The position numbers and the translations under genes were made by a program. 64,000 nucleotides of DNA from Chaetomium olivaceum (Eukaryota > Ascomycota > Sordariomycetes > Sordariales > Chaetomiaceae). Of this stretch, positions 48,355 through 61,629 are shown in pieces. Under the pieces are notes generated by a model. It searched no databases. It saw nothing but the letters and a program-made list of their open reading frames with translations, and was not told the DNA's origin. The stretch is taken from assembly GCA_039881045.1 (NCBI GenBank), contig JAYWVB010000026.1, positions 248,001 through 312,000 of the forward strand. The letters run 5' to 3'. Numbering within the stretch: the first letter of the stretch is position 1; each line of letters starts with the position of its first letter.

Positions 48355-51300
48355 GGAGGGACCAATGCCTCGGGCGACCGCGACATCCTCCACGCTTTCC
48401 TTGGACGCGCTTGTCTCGGCAGCGACTATACAACACATACACACCTACACTCAATCGAATAACGCATCCGTTCTCCGGAACCACACGACTCAGTCTTCCA
48501 CCATACCATCTCCTTTGTCTTATCGGTCTACGGTCTTGTTGTAAAAAAAAGAATTTGCATACATCGGAGCACAGCATCATAAAAAAGTCTCCGGGTCTAA
48601 GGGGTTGGGTTGGGTTCTACAATTATTTTGAATATTTTTGGTCTATGGGGGACCAGGCAAGGCGTATTTCGGTTTCTGGGCGAAAGATACCGTGTATTAA
48701 GGAGCGATACACTTCGACGGCGGGTTTTGTTCTCTTTTCCTTTCGGCTTCTCTGCATATTGGGGGTCTCGGGCGGTGGTGGGGAAAACATGGACATTGGT
48801 GTTGAGCAAGGCAAGCTCAGATTGGACCCGGGTTTGGCTCAGAGCCACTGGAATTGGCGTTGAACACAGCATCTCGAGGGAGCTGTGGGGTGCTCCGGCA
48901 CCCAGCTGGATTGGGACAGGGCAATTGATGATTCTGTCATGATAGGAATTTTCTTGGATGGGAGTTGCACTGGGGCGGGTGTCCCTGTGTACTCGGGTCC
49001 GCCCCGCACAGATGGCGGGCACCTCATTCTCAAGATTGGCAATCATCAAATTCGAAGCATTTTCCAATCCACCAACCGTATCACCTTCATGAACTGCGTG
49101 CCATGTTTCCTCTTCAAGGTCTCCACACAGTCTGGGGCGTGCAATGCCTTAGGTAATTCTCCACTGCAGCCAGTCACCACTCATCGAGCTGTCTCGCTGC
49201 ACATGCCATCCAGCCATTGCCATCGTGCCAGAGAGGCAGAGCGGAGTTGCAGTCCCCGTTCCACAGCTCGACGATTGGACCACCTTGCCAACCATCATTC
49301 GACTGCAAGGCACGCTTGGGCAGACAGAGTTTGACTGCCGGGGCGATAGTTACAGTCAATCTCACCAAAACGACAGCAATTCATCAATTGAATGCTCCAC
49401 TTCTCTTACCTGGTCGTTCGACTCTCAATTTTTTTCCCCTCATCTCGCTTTTTGTGGAAATTTCTGGCACGTCAGACAGCTCAACGCCGCACGGCGCAAC
49501 AAGCCACTGCCAGCTCCACGCCGCAGCCCATTACGGAGAGCTCTCCCTCCGCAGTGATCATCGAATGAGAGTGGAAACCCCGATGTTCCATCTTTGGCAA
49601 TCGAAACCCACCCAGGGGCAAGACCGCTACGCCTGCGCCACGTTACACCTGTCTGGCTCAGTCTGGCGAGTTTTGCTGCTGCATCACCTTACGATGACCA
49701 ACTGAAGGAGCAAACTTTCCCGAGGGTTGGGTGGTTTTTGGCATCCCAACCTGGAAGCGAATTGAGTCGAGGCTCCAGCCCAATGGGATGCTCTCAAGCT
49801 TTTTCCCATGTTCCATGCCCGGTGGCGAGTCGGGATTTTTTCGATCAACACTAAAAAAGTTTCGTCGGGCTAACGACATTGACTCATTCGCACCTCATCT
49901 CGAACGTAATTTGCGCCTTGACGCCCGGGCCAGAACAGCACGGTGGATCCATTTCCGACCATGTCATGAAGACATTGGCCGTCCTTGGCTCTGGACTTTC
50001 ATTGACGTCCGCCATGGAGCTTGGACAAGTTCCGGCTGGGAGCCGACTCCGGCGAGGAGCTCGGAGCTCAAGGCCCGGACAGATTCCCCCGTCCCGTCCA
50101 CCACAACACACCTCTTCCAACATCACGAGAGCTTGCTGCGGGGTTGAGTCCAGAGCAGCCTGCGCATGGGCGTTTCCCCAAGATCTCGGGATCGATCCCA
50201 AAGTCGCCATCGATGGGAAGTCCCAACGTTAATTCGGGTGACCCGACAGCCCGGAGACTTTCGGCCGGAATAAGAAAGACGGCGATTTTCACAGTAAACG
50301 AAACGACGATCGACTTCACGTCTCTCCACATCCCCCGCTTCTGCATAACTTTCTTTTGTTGTCGCCCCTCCTGCATGTCCGGCACCTGCCCCTTGCTTAG
50401 CTCCAACGGGCGGCCCGTGGAGAAAAAGCACCGAAACCTGGGGAAAGGGAGGATGTACACTGTAAGTTGGACTTCGCCATCGCGACCAACTGACTAAGCT
50501 ACGCACTCCAACTTGAACTTTGCATCTCCATTTCCGCGGACGATCGACTTTGGAGCCTTATGCCACGGCGGGCGGAGCCACGGGACGACGACGTCGGCGG
50601 GATAGCATGTCATATCACGTCGATGACAGCAAAAAATAACGAGTCAGCCACAGGATTTTGGTTCCTTTTGCTCCGACTGACTGGCACGGCACGGCGAGAA
50701 CAAAGAAAGCTCGACCCAGCCGGCCGGGCAGACTCCGGCAACAAGACAAAGCAGAACTCTTCCTGCCGTTCCCTTCATCGGTTTCCGACAGACTGATGAA
50801 TCACTTGTCACCTGTTTATCCGTCATCATCTCCGTCATCACGGACAGAAAGCCTGTCAGGCCATCGGCTTTCATGCAAAACGTAAGTAGCCAGGATCCAT
50901 CGGCACTCTTTCGTTATTCCCTAGCCAATATCGCCCGGGATCATGAAAGACAAAACACACATCTAAAAGGGTCGCGAAATGATCGGTCAAACCTCACCAA
51001 GCAGTAGTAATGTAATGTAGTTATCCCGTCCCGTCCCGCTGGCAAAGTGGCGTTCGAACAACCCCCAAACCAGCTAGACAAACAAGATCCCCTCATGCAA
51101 CAACCCGACACACCGATCTCGCTGGGGACCGACCGGTTAGCCAGAAAGGCGGCCGGCTGGCTGCCTCTACCAAGTTGTATCTGCCTGCTTGTTGGCTGCC
51201 GTCCCGCCTGCGGCGGCGCCGTGCAGCTTCAGCTCCAGCAAGCGAGAGGAGAGAGAAAAGAAGGTTCCATTCGGCGAGGCTATTATTTTCCCTACATATT

Positions 51301-54300
51301 TCCTGACCCTGCATGCAGGCTTCGCAGGCCGGCAGGCAGGCGATTGCCCGGTCCCCATGCAGTGGTGGTGTGGCGTGGTGTGTGTTCCATCCCTTACCCC
51401 GTATGCACAGTAACAACCACCACAACATATATGGAATTACTGTATATGTAAGGTAGCAACTATGTAGGCGACGGCGGTTGAGTTAAGACATGGATTCGTG
51501 GTGAAATTCATGGAAGCAGAAAGTGGCAAAGATTCCATTTGTTCATCCCCGTCCCCGTCCCCACTCTCCCCCCCTTGACGGCTTGTTTCCATCTGCCCTC
51601 GACCCCCCCATATTTCCCATCCACTGCGATGTTCTATCTGGCTGGGCGTATGCGCGCACTTATTGTCCCGCATGCAGGCGCGGGTCCGCGGGTGGCGGCT
51701 GTGGTGCCGGCGCCCCTCTCCCTTCTCCCTCCCGGGGCAGTGTTACGGTTGCGACGCTGCCCTGCCGCTTGGCCGTGCTTGCGGAGAAAGCCGGACCAGA
51801 GATGGGAATAGTGAGGTGACATTTTGGCCGTTAGTAGGGATCTGTGGGGTGATTCTTTTTTGCTACCTATTTCTTTTTCTTTTTTTGTTGTTATTTTATC
51901 TACATATGTTGTTTGTTGTTGGTGTTGTTGCTTGGTTGTCTGGGATAAAACCATTTGATGGGCTGGGCTCCTTGGCTTGTTCCGATCTCGGCCGTTTCGC
52001 GGGTACGGTTACCCTCTCAGCAGTCCTTTCAGCTCACCTGCTCAGTCTGGCCCACCTCGGTCAGCTCACTGCTCTCCGTTTGCCGGCGTCGAAATACACT
52101 CACTTGCATCTCAACCAACTTAAATAATACATGGATGCCCTGTGTCGTCACCCTTACGGCCCCTCACTCTGAAACGCCGTGACAGGCGTGTAATCCAGGG
52201 TTTGCAGCGCCCTTTCATTTCGGCGTATAGTACGCGTAATTAACGGTGACACAACCGTGAAGGTCCTGTCTCTTGGATAATGCCGAGACGTCAAGGTCAA
52301 TTTGGTGTCCGACGTCGATATTAACTAAACACCCCATCCCGAACCCCCACCGAGTAGACTGCTTGCCGAGCTTGCTTCTCCTAGAGCACGGCATATCATG
52401 TGGTTTGGGGGCAAAGCTGGGTCAGGAGGGTGTCCTGCTTGCATGTCGCCACAGGACCCTCGCGGTATTAGCATGACGATATCGGGTAGTGTTGGATGGG
52501 TTTTCATAACCACCCAAGTTACACGGCACACTCCATGATGGCCGAGACCGGCCAGGGAGGAGGCCCAGCTGGACCGCAAGGCGATCAAACGTTGAGCTGA
52601 GCGGTGCGGGTCACCTTGACGGCCCAGAGTGGATTTGTTTAAACATCCCCTCTTGGCAGCTTTGTTTGGGATGATGACATAGGAGTCATCGTAGCAAAAA
52701 TAATTTTGTTGGTCTTGTGAGTGTATGGTGTTTCGCACACCTTGACCTTCGCTTGAAGTTCCTCCAAATGAGAAGGGAGACTGGAGCCACGGGAGACGTT
52801 TGCTTGGAACGGAAACATCCGTTGCTGGTCCAAATGGAAAATTCTCCCTTCCACCACTTATCCACGTTGTTTAGACAAGTCCGAAATTGGAGGATCGCCA
52901 GCTCAACACAACTTCAAGCTCCCCTGTCCGAAGCAAGGCAGACACGTCTGGTCAATTTTGACTCATCCTTTGAAACTTTTCTCTCCTTGCTGCTCTGGGA
53001 AGTTACAAGGAAAAAGAGACCCCACCATGTTTTTTTGTGCAGGGTTTCCGGCGATCCCGCTGTGGGACCCGTTGAGAAGCCGCCCCACAAATGGCATCAT
53101 CAGCCGCGAAGGTGCGCACGTCATTCACACCCGCCGGTCGTGAGTCTGGTTGTCAGGGCATAAAGTAATATTAAAACCGGACTAGTTATGGGCGGGAGCG
53201 GCAAAGTATGGCTATAATGGCCTTACTGATATCTTTAAGTTTCGGTTGGGGCCTCGAATGGTTTTTCTCGGCGGACTCTTCATCTATCTCGGGGCCAATC
53301 AGGCATCGATAGCAGTGCGCCTTGGGCAGTTTCGAGAGCCTGTTGTTGGGGGCATTATGTAATCTCAAATAGGCTACTCATTGGACCAACCTTTTGGGAG
53401 GGTCCTTCCCGTGCCGCGCCGGGTGTCGGATATTTATTTTGTCACCTCCGGGTCAGATCGAGAGGTTCAGCCCAGTTGTTCAGAATGATTCCGTGCCCCA
53501 CTAACTAACATCAGCTAACAGACTTCAGCCGACGCTGCAGTCTGAGAGCAATAGTGATCGTTTAGCGCACAATCTCCACCGCTTTCCATCATCGATCGAG
53601 ACCTGGCCCAAACGTTTGGGTCTCGGCCCAAAACCCACAACGAAACCAAGGAACCAAAGATCATTCGCGATGCGGCCACGTTTGTTGGTCAAGCGAGAAA
53701 AAAAACGATCAGAATTTTCATCGTGTCTCACCAGCATGTCAATTGATGATGGAAGACTTCGCAGTGGCACATTGGCTGCCGCAGCGCCGCTTCGACCTTC
53801 GAACCCTGGTAACCAACCAGTCTCGCCAGTTAACTCGTTGAGCAACTTGGCGACTCCAAACTCAGCAACTTCAGGCCGCCATCCATCGTTCCACCGTGGA
53901 GCAGTTCATGCCTGTGCCTGGTGCTGGGCCGCGCGCGCCGCATGCGGGTGTTGTTTCCGCGTCCCTGATCGGCATGGATCTGAGATCCCGTCGGTCATGG
54001 CCGACGTCGTTTTTCTGGAATTCTGAACAGTGACGGCCGATGAGACCTGAAGCTCCACCCCTGCGTTGTCTCCCAAAGCTCACCCCCCGGTTGCTGCCAG
54101 TTGTTATTCACGGCTGGTGGCTGGTGTGATGTTTGCTACGAAGCTCATACACAGTTACATAACTACACTAATCTGTACATACGAGCAACTCCACCCGCGG
54201 GGGGGTCCCTTGCTGACGGCATGGCATTGGTCCGTCGAAACCAGCCCGGTTCATGCTGGCCGACGTGTCAGCCACTCTGTCGCCCAGCCGCGCCGCCCAG

Positions 54301-57300
54301 TCAAGCCAGTGGAGGTTTCCATTTGTTGCTCGCGCACCCGTGCGACAAGGCCTGGACGAGCTGCAGAGAAGCCCGAAGAACTCCACGGGCGGTTCCTGAT
54401 GGAGAGCGGGGCCGCACCTTGTTGGTCGGCCGATCCGGGCGGACCTCTTGGCCGGCCATTCTCCGGGTCTTGTGGCTGGCTGGCGTCGGCGCACCCTGCA
54501 GGCCACCGCACCTTCTCAGTGGCCTAGGCCTGTCCCCTCTCGGCATCCGTCCTGCGCGTCCCACAGCCGGATTTGCTGGGAGCACAACACATGCGCGACG
54601 GCGTCGCCTCGAGAGCCGGTCAAGCTGTGAACGCTGCAGGCGGTGGATTCCGGGGGTGGGCCAACCTCTTCTCCCAAAGTTTGCTCCCCTGGCGGTCGGG
54701 CAACAGCGGCTTTGCTTCTTCCTTCGCGGCCGTCCCGTCCAACGATTGGTCCGTCCCGGGATGGGCACCCGATCATGCCTGATCACAGAGCATTTGTCGC
54801 CTGAGGTGCCGAGTATCCCTCTCGGATCCCGCCCGCCCGACTCCATCCGGCGCCCGCTTCACGGGCCCGGCAGGCCACAAGTGGGGTTCCCTCGTCCCAC
54901 CAACCTCGTGCTCCCCCCTCCCGCGCCGTGTGAGACGCTCCCCAATGGCCGGTCTCGGGACGAATCAACACTTTGTTATCTGTGTATCCAATTGGGTGCC
55001 AATGTTTTGGCGTCTGCATTCGGCTTCATCCAGGAACGGAGCGCAAGTTGCCCGAATCGGAAGCTTCCGGCCTGACCAAGACCAAAACCAAGACGCAGTT
55101 TCGGGGCGTGGACCAACACGCTCCGCGCAAGATTGCAGGACGGACACAACAACCAGTCCCTCTGGTATACCAGGATCCGGTACCCACCTCTTCCTATCTA
55201 TTCAGGATGAAACAACAGCCTTCCCACCAAATATCCCTTGCCTCCATTCTATTTCCCCTCCCTATCAGCGTCAGCCCAGTGGGGTCCCCTCCCCAAAAAC
55301 CCCCATTGCATGTGCACTATTGCGTATGTGCGATGGCATGACATGTGTCGTCGACGTGGACACGCATTCCTCGAGTCCAGCCGGCCGGCCAGCCTGTATT
55401 CTCCCCCAATCTATCTGCTGTCTGACGTGCTTCCTTGCGATCCAGGGGACAGCCCGGTAGGGCGAAAGCAGGAATGCCGAACCCTTTAATCTCATCTCAG
55501 CTTGTCTGCCGGCCCAATCCGGTCTTTGCCCCCATCGTGTTCTATGCCTGTCACGGCCCTGTCCTGTCCTGTCCTCGATTGTCTGCCTGTGGCCAGCCGT
55601 TTCCTTTCCATTCTCCATGTCAGACAGCAGGGTGGGGGAGGGGGGCGGAATGGCGCGCTTGTCTCACCACGCAACGCAACCGCTTTCGAGTTCCCCCTCT
55701 CGTGACGGGCCTGGGCCCGGAGTGGCTGGGCTTCTTTTTTACTCGCGGGTTTCAATTCCAGACTGGGTTCAAAGAGTATGGGTAACCGTTCGGCGGGAAG
55801 CCCCCGCCCCCCCTCTCTCAGGTCGTGGAATGGTGGGACGAGGATGGGAGGATGTCTCGGACTGGGAGTGGGTTTGTTATGTGTGACGTCGCTCAATATC
55901 CAGCTCAATGCTTTGAGGCGTGAGGGGGGAGGGGGTGGGGGGGCTTTCCGAGTGGGTAAGCCGGATTGAGAATGTTTGGGCCGCGTCTATTTTTCTTTTG
56001 TTTCTGCTTGTGCTATGTTGCATTTGTAACGGTGGACAAGGCGGCAACGGCAACGCAACTGGGGCTTGGTGGTACGTGTACAAGATCCCGCTGCTGCGTT
56101 CATCGGTGGTCGGCTGGCTCCGCGCTAGTTGAGTTCCATAAGTAAGTGCTTTTTGTGGATTGTTTGTGGATTGTTTGAATTGTATGAATTGAGGACCGGG
56201 ATAAGTGGGATGGCATCATGGTGGTCTGTTTGAACGTGATGGAGTCCCGGGGTCTTTTGCTTCACCTCAGGGTGTTGGCGACGATGATGTGGTTAGGCTG
56301 ACGCCCCTCCTTGCCTCTCCATAAGGCTCACCTCGAAACCTTGTGGTTATTTGCCTCATTGACGATCCGTTGCAAGTATAACAGGATTTGTGATTTGAGT
56401 AGCAGTCAGGTGATAACCGAGAGAGACATAGCAGATCTCCCACAGCTCAGCTCGAGTGAGCATCGAACACAAACACATGACCTCACTCCTTTGAATTAGG
56501 GTCGCGGCACTAGGCGATCCGTACCTAGTGCGTACCCCAACGATTGCCACGCTCAAGTCCCGAGTGTGCCACGTCTACTAGCTGCAGTCTAACCCTTGCG
56601 GGGGTTTGCAACATATCTCATGCCACAGGGCCAATGCCTCATCCCTTCTTCTACCAGGGGCCAGGGGTGCTCACCAGTTGTGACTTGTGTCGGTTATCAA
56701 ATGCCGCTCCGCATAACACATCTCGATTCACGCTCCCCACGTTGCCTTCCGAGCTTTTCCAGCCTACCCTGTTTCAGGGTCCTGTTCAACAAAACCCCTC
56801 ATCAGTCAGCGCGGGTTGTTTCATAGGGCGGGCGACGCGTATGCCCGACCCCTCTGTTCGGGATCCGATACTGACGGCCTGTCGTTGATTCGGTCGCCGC
56901 CACCTGGGAGCGTTCTGGATGCGGATCGAATACCCGGTGCGGGGACCGGTCTGGTTCACGCGCTGCTTGGCGAATAGATGGTTCCAAGGGATGATAGTGG
57001 ACCGCTGAGTTGGCGGGCTCTCAGCTAACGAAAATGTGTCTTATTTGAGCCGCGTGTGATGGGGGAGGCTATTGGGCTTGGGCGGACTAGGCGCGTACCG
57101 TCGTGCGGCTGGATCATCGGGAGGCGGCTTCCGACTTGACTTCCGGGTACGGTTCCGGACGTATCATCTGCGTTCGTGACTGTGTCCGATCAGAGCCGCT
57201 TAGAGAGAGGGGACCCAATCGCCTGCTGTACCCTTAGCTTAAGCGGCAAGTAGTGTCGTTGGATTTTGCGCCTGCGTTTGCTGTCAGCAGTGTTCCGATT

Positions 57301-58465
57301 AGATCATGGGTATCTAGGCAAAGCTAACCGGATTGGCTGGGGGTATAGGGCGTCATAGAGAAGAACTGATCAAGGTTAATGGAAAAAGGAGAACTGCCCA
57401 ACGTGGTATAGGAGATGGATAATGACAGATGGAAGCTCCTCCCTTGGGTAGATTATGAAATCCATCTCATAACAGCTAGGGAAACGAAAGATCACGTTAT
57501 ACTCTTATCATAGAAGAGGGCCTCGCTTCTCGAACTAGGTCTCTTTTCCCAGCGGCGTTGCCGGTCTTTCAACTCTCCAAGGCTGTTTATCTTTTTGTAA
57601 ACGACTCTCCAGCTATTAGGGTGTTTTCCGGGTCCAGCAATGAACAACATCGAGGGGTAAAAAAAAAAGTGAAAGGAGAGGCAGAAGTAGTCAACCTATG
57701 TATATCATCCACAGCAAAACTTCGCTTCGGGACTCTTTATCTCGAAACGAGCTTCTCGGTGATTCAATGTATGAATTATATGGCCTGACCCTGTGCGCAA
57801 CTACCTCATCAGTGTCCTCAGATAACCCAAATATTAACGCCTCAGCTTCAAAGGAGTCGCATCTTGAAACCCTAGCGCACACGTGATTGATGAAGTACTA
57901 ATATACGCTTTTGGTGAGAAAACTGGACGATGACCACACCTAAACAAATAGGTACTTGTTCAACCTGCCTCAAATTTAATGGCGCTCGTCAGAAACGGTA
58001 CAGATAGGACGCTCACCAACCCCGGGAGGATGTTTGACGAGGGTGTTCAAAGTGTTTCTTTCAACCTGAACCATCTCATAAAGGTTCTCCAGCCCTCCAT
58101 CACTACCGCAGATCCGAACCCTGAATAATGACTTTGCCTATGTAAAGAGGGTTGTCTGGAACTTGAGAATCATTCCACAACTTGATTTCGGCGCTTGCTT
58201 GGACGATCCCAAGCGAAGTTGATTCGGCTTCTACTCGTCTCGCAGTTGGGGGACCCAAGGGGGATGTTGGCCCAAGGCACGAACACACATACTATTGGTA
58301 GAATATGTGTGCCTTCCACTATCAGGATTTTGGCCTGGGCTCACACATAAGATGTGGGGGAACAAGCTCATTAACAAGAAAGAAGGTGGGATGAAATTTG
58401 GGAAACAGATCAGGCAACAGGCACACCGATTCACCCATATAGGAGCCCCGAGCTGTGCGGCGTTT
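48355..58465. other. Right half of the gene desert
   Basis: Ten kilobases with no recognisable gene. The longest open frame (54101-55075) lacks conserved features and is opposed by long frames on the other strand. Small repeats such as TCCTG near 55561 and CCCGT near 51010 are present. The segment from about 56.4 kb onward becomes more AT-rich. Confidence 0.45.
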
Positions 58466-58575
58466 ACCGACCAGCCCGATAGCCTAGCGGTCAGTAGGGC
58501 TGGTCTCCGGTGTTTCTTGATCCCCACGTTGGAGCGTGATTCAGTCTGTGGGTTCGAGCCGCATCGGTGCCACCA
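58466..58575 (+). ncRNA. tRNA-like unit with extended A-B box spacing
   Basis: TAGCCTAGCGG at 58480-58490 matches the A box consensus and GGTTCGAGCCG at 58551-58561 matches the B box. The T of the A box lies 73 nt before TTCGA, about 27 nt more than a plain tRNA, so an intron or long arm would be needed. GCCCGAT before the A box is nearly complementary to ATCGGTGC after the B box, a possible acceptor stem. Stem mismatches leave tRNA, pseudo-tRNA or SINE head all open. Confidence 0.4.
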
Positions 58576-59089
58576 AGTTGTCCTCTTAGTGCTCATTCCA
58601 TTTATCTTCCCAGTCTATGGCCCTGGTCACTGTGCAACGAGTGATCCTGACTTTGTTCTAGGGGGTATCTAAGGGTGAGTTTCTAGTGGCTTCGGGGTTG
58701 GTGTAAAACCAAACACTGTGGGTAATGCCATAGAACCGAGTTTTCGTAGCCGGTACAGACCAATCAGATTCCGGCCCGAGGGTCGAGGAAGATGTGCAGA
58801 CTTTGTGCGGCGAGCTTTTTTGGTGTTTCTATCTAGGTATATCATGATATATACTCCTATACTCATTGACACGACTCCTAGTTACCTCGCGTACCATCTG
58901 GGGATACTAACCTCTCAGAGATGAGTTGATGGACATGGGGGAAATAAATAACAGATAGATACCTATGTTCATCTAAGAACCTATGTGTATTTAATGGACA
59001 AACGAGTGAGTACATCTCGATCACTGCATTGCATTACCATAACTCGGTTCATCTTTGTCTCTATGTCTGTCCGCCCACATTATTGCCAC
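58576..59089. other. 3' flank of the acyltransferase gene
   Basis: AT-richer spacer with ATCTAGGTATAT-type motifs near 58832. No gene was seen. Confidence 0.35.
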
Positions 59090-60672
59090 TCACTCATCCT
59101 CCTCCCAATCTACCCCGCGATATTCAAACCACTTCCCAAACTCCTTGTCCTCAACCAACTCCTTCGCCAGCACCTTCTCAAACGCGATCGTAATCTCTAT
59201 CCCCTCATCCTCACCACCCGCCCGCGCAGGATACACATACACCATCCCAACATCCACCGCCCCCCACAACTGGCGATACGCAACGGGCTTCCCAAACCCA
59301 AACTCAGCGCCCGCCTCAGCGCCGCCGCCAATTACGGCCGCGGCGCCTCTGTGATCCGACACGGCAATGGCCATCGCAGGCAGTTTGTGTAGATCAGCGG
59401 CGGCGCGCTCCCGGTCGCGAATCATATGGAACATGTCGTGCATCTGTTCCAGCGCGGCCCGCGTGCCGGCCACCTCGGTCATGGACCGCACCCACGCCGC
59501 GATCCGGTGTAGTGACCAGGGCTCTTCTTCCTCCTCCGCAACAACCCCCCCAGCCCCAACGGCATCCACAAGCCCCGCCACCGTCGGCGCGGCCCCCACC
59601 CCCGGCATCGGAATGGCGTTCACCGCCAACGCCATAAAGTTCCGCTGCATGCGGCTCGGCAGCGGGTCGGGAAGCGGCGCCACGCCGGACGGCACGCCCG
59701 GTGCGCGCGCGCCCGCATGTTGATGGTCTCCCCCCACAGGGGCCGCGCCGAGCGCGGGATCTGGCCGGCGTAGTGCGGGTGCCGCACGCGCGCGAGCGTG
59801 CGCATCAGGAGGGCCATGGCGGCGTCGTAGGTGGATATTTTCCAGGGTGAAGCGGGGGAGGCGTTGGGTGGGGGCTGGGCGAGGGCTTTGAGCTGGGCGG
59901 CTTTGGACGCGGGGAGGTGGAAGAGGAGGTTCTGGCGGCCGCCCGTGAGGGTGGAGGGGAGGGAGGGGTCGCGTAGGGGTGATGCTGAGGCGTCTAGCTT
60001 CTGGGCGTCGGGTACTGGGGGTTTGGCTAGGTACCGAGCAATGACTAGGCTGGCTGAGTCCCAGGGTGGGTAGGGCTCGCCGGTGAGCGGGGCGCGGCAG
60101 TTGTCGGCGAGTTGTTGGACGAAGCCGGTCCAGCCGAAAAGGTCGCTTGCTAGGTGGTGCATGTGGGTTACGAGGACTAGCCCGCCGCGGACGAAGCTGG
60201 CTCGGAAGGCTAGGACGGCTGGGTGATTGTCTGGGTGTGCTGCGGGGTTGGCTTGGCTGTAGTGCATCTCTGGGATTTGCCAGAGGTTGAGGTCGCCGAG
60301 AGCACGGGCGGTGAAGTGTGCCTCTTCCATGTCCTGGAGGGACGGGTACTTGGCCGCGTTCTCGGGGGCATCGAGCCACTGGACGCGGAGCTCGACCGTG
60401 TTGGCCTTCTTGCGGACAAACCAGTGGTCGCCATCCGGGCCCTTCTCGACGGTGCTACTGAGGTGACGGGTTTGGCTCAGGGTCCGCTCAAGGCCACACT
60501 GCAGTGTCTCAAGGGCCTTGGCCTTCTCTTCATCGGCCAACTTGAAATAGAGGGCGTAGGTGAGGAAGGCGCATGGGCCTATGTAATCGAGTGGGGAGAC
60601 CCAGTAACGCTCCTCGTCGGGGTCATTTTCCCAACCGAGGGGATGGACGTGGTAGACGTGCTGCTCTACCAT
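59090..60672 (-). CDS. BAHD-type acyltransferase (transferase family PF02458), with one frame break
   Basis: Single exon, minus strand, about 527 residues. The catalytic HxxxD motif is H173-LAS-D177 in THMHHLASDLFGW, and the structural DFGWG-type motif appears as EFGFGKP near the C-terminus. The layout matches fungal transferases of the trichothecene 3-O-acetyltransferase type, which move an acyl group from CoA to an alcohol or amine; substrate is unknown. Frame changes inside a GC dinucleotide run at about 59702-59712: the N-terminal part ends WGETINMRAR and the C-terminal part resumes APGVPSGVAPLP. Two extra bases or one missing base would explain it. No biosynthetic core enzyme is nearby. 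Confidence 0.82.
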
Positions 60673-61629
60673 GACTGGGAGGTAGGTGCTTGGAGTGCCT
60701 AGGTAGGTAAATCCTTAATAGGCTATGGGCGAGTAGATAGAGGCGAGTCAACTGAAACGTACCCAGCGGTTGGAAGAGCAGAGGGCTTTATATCCTCAAA
60801 CACACGGGGCCGTTGCTGCTGTCCTGCAGCGAAGGTCTCCCTAATCCCTCTAGAAGAGGCGTAGCTGTCCTTCATTGTAGTGGGTCGGGCCACGCTACGC
60901 GCGGAAAATAGAGTGCCGAGACGTCCTAGACTCCCAAGCGCGTGCTGACTTTTCTGTTCCCGCCTCAGATTCAGTCCATACAACACTTACACGGAGGTGT
61001 GGTGGGGAACCTATCAAGTAGCTCGCGAATACCGTGGCCTCCACTGCGTCCAAGAGGTCTCAGACGAGAGACAGCTTGTGTCTCTGATTGGGCTTTGTGA
61101 ACTCGCTTCACTCTCAGCTGAAGTCAACTCCATTAGCGCGCAGATCACCCCCTGGCCTACCCATCCCCCGCGCGAGGTCGGAGTCCGAGTTGGCGGTCAA
61201 GGATTGCAAAGGTCTAATAGAGAAAAAGCAATGCTTGTGATATGAACACGAGTAACTACAAAGTATAGGGGCAACACCAATGATGTGATGATGCCTGGGG
61301 AGAGGAATGGTATGGGCTGACCTACTCAGTAGCTCATTTCCATTTTTATTTTGTCATCATATCTTCGGTATATCCTACACTAACAAGGAATCCAACTCAG
61401 TGATACGATATCTATCCGGGACACTACTGATTACCTAGGTATATATCATGTACAAGTAGCTATCCCTTCCGACACGGATGAAGTCGGGGCCCATCAGACA
61501 CAACATACTTCTTTGAAACAGGGCGTTGTATTTACTTTAGGGTTACGAATGGGGGGAAGATGTCCAGTCCCATACGATCCCCAAGTAGATCCTCTTCGGC
61601 AGGCGAAACTGGTACTTGGGCGAGTTTTG
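60673..61629. other. Intergenic region upstream of the acyltransferase
   Basis: About 960 bp with no supported gene; TACCTAGGTA-type motifs occur near 60697 and 61436. Confidence 0.4.

Noticed and set aside
54101..55075. Open frame of 324 codons in the desert
   Set aside because: No motif, no promoter-like context, composition dominated by Arg/Pro/Ser/Cys, and a long frame on the opposite strand; typical of GC-rich non-coding sequence.
56445..56520. Third possible tRNA-like unit on the minus strand
   Set aside because: TTCGATGC and TCGCCTAGTG resemble the B and A boxes only loosely and the stems fail.
33958..59089. RIP-degraded transposon island as explanation for the desert
   Set aside because: Base composition is not strongly AT-rich and no transposase or reverse-transcriptase remnant was recognised in any frame.
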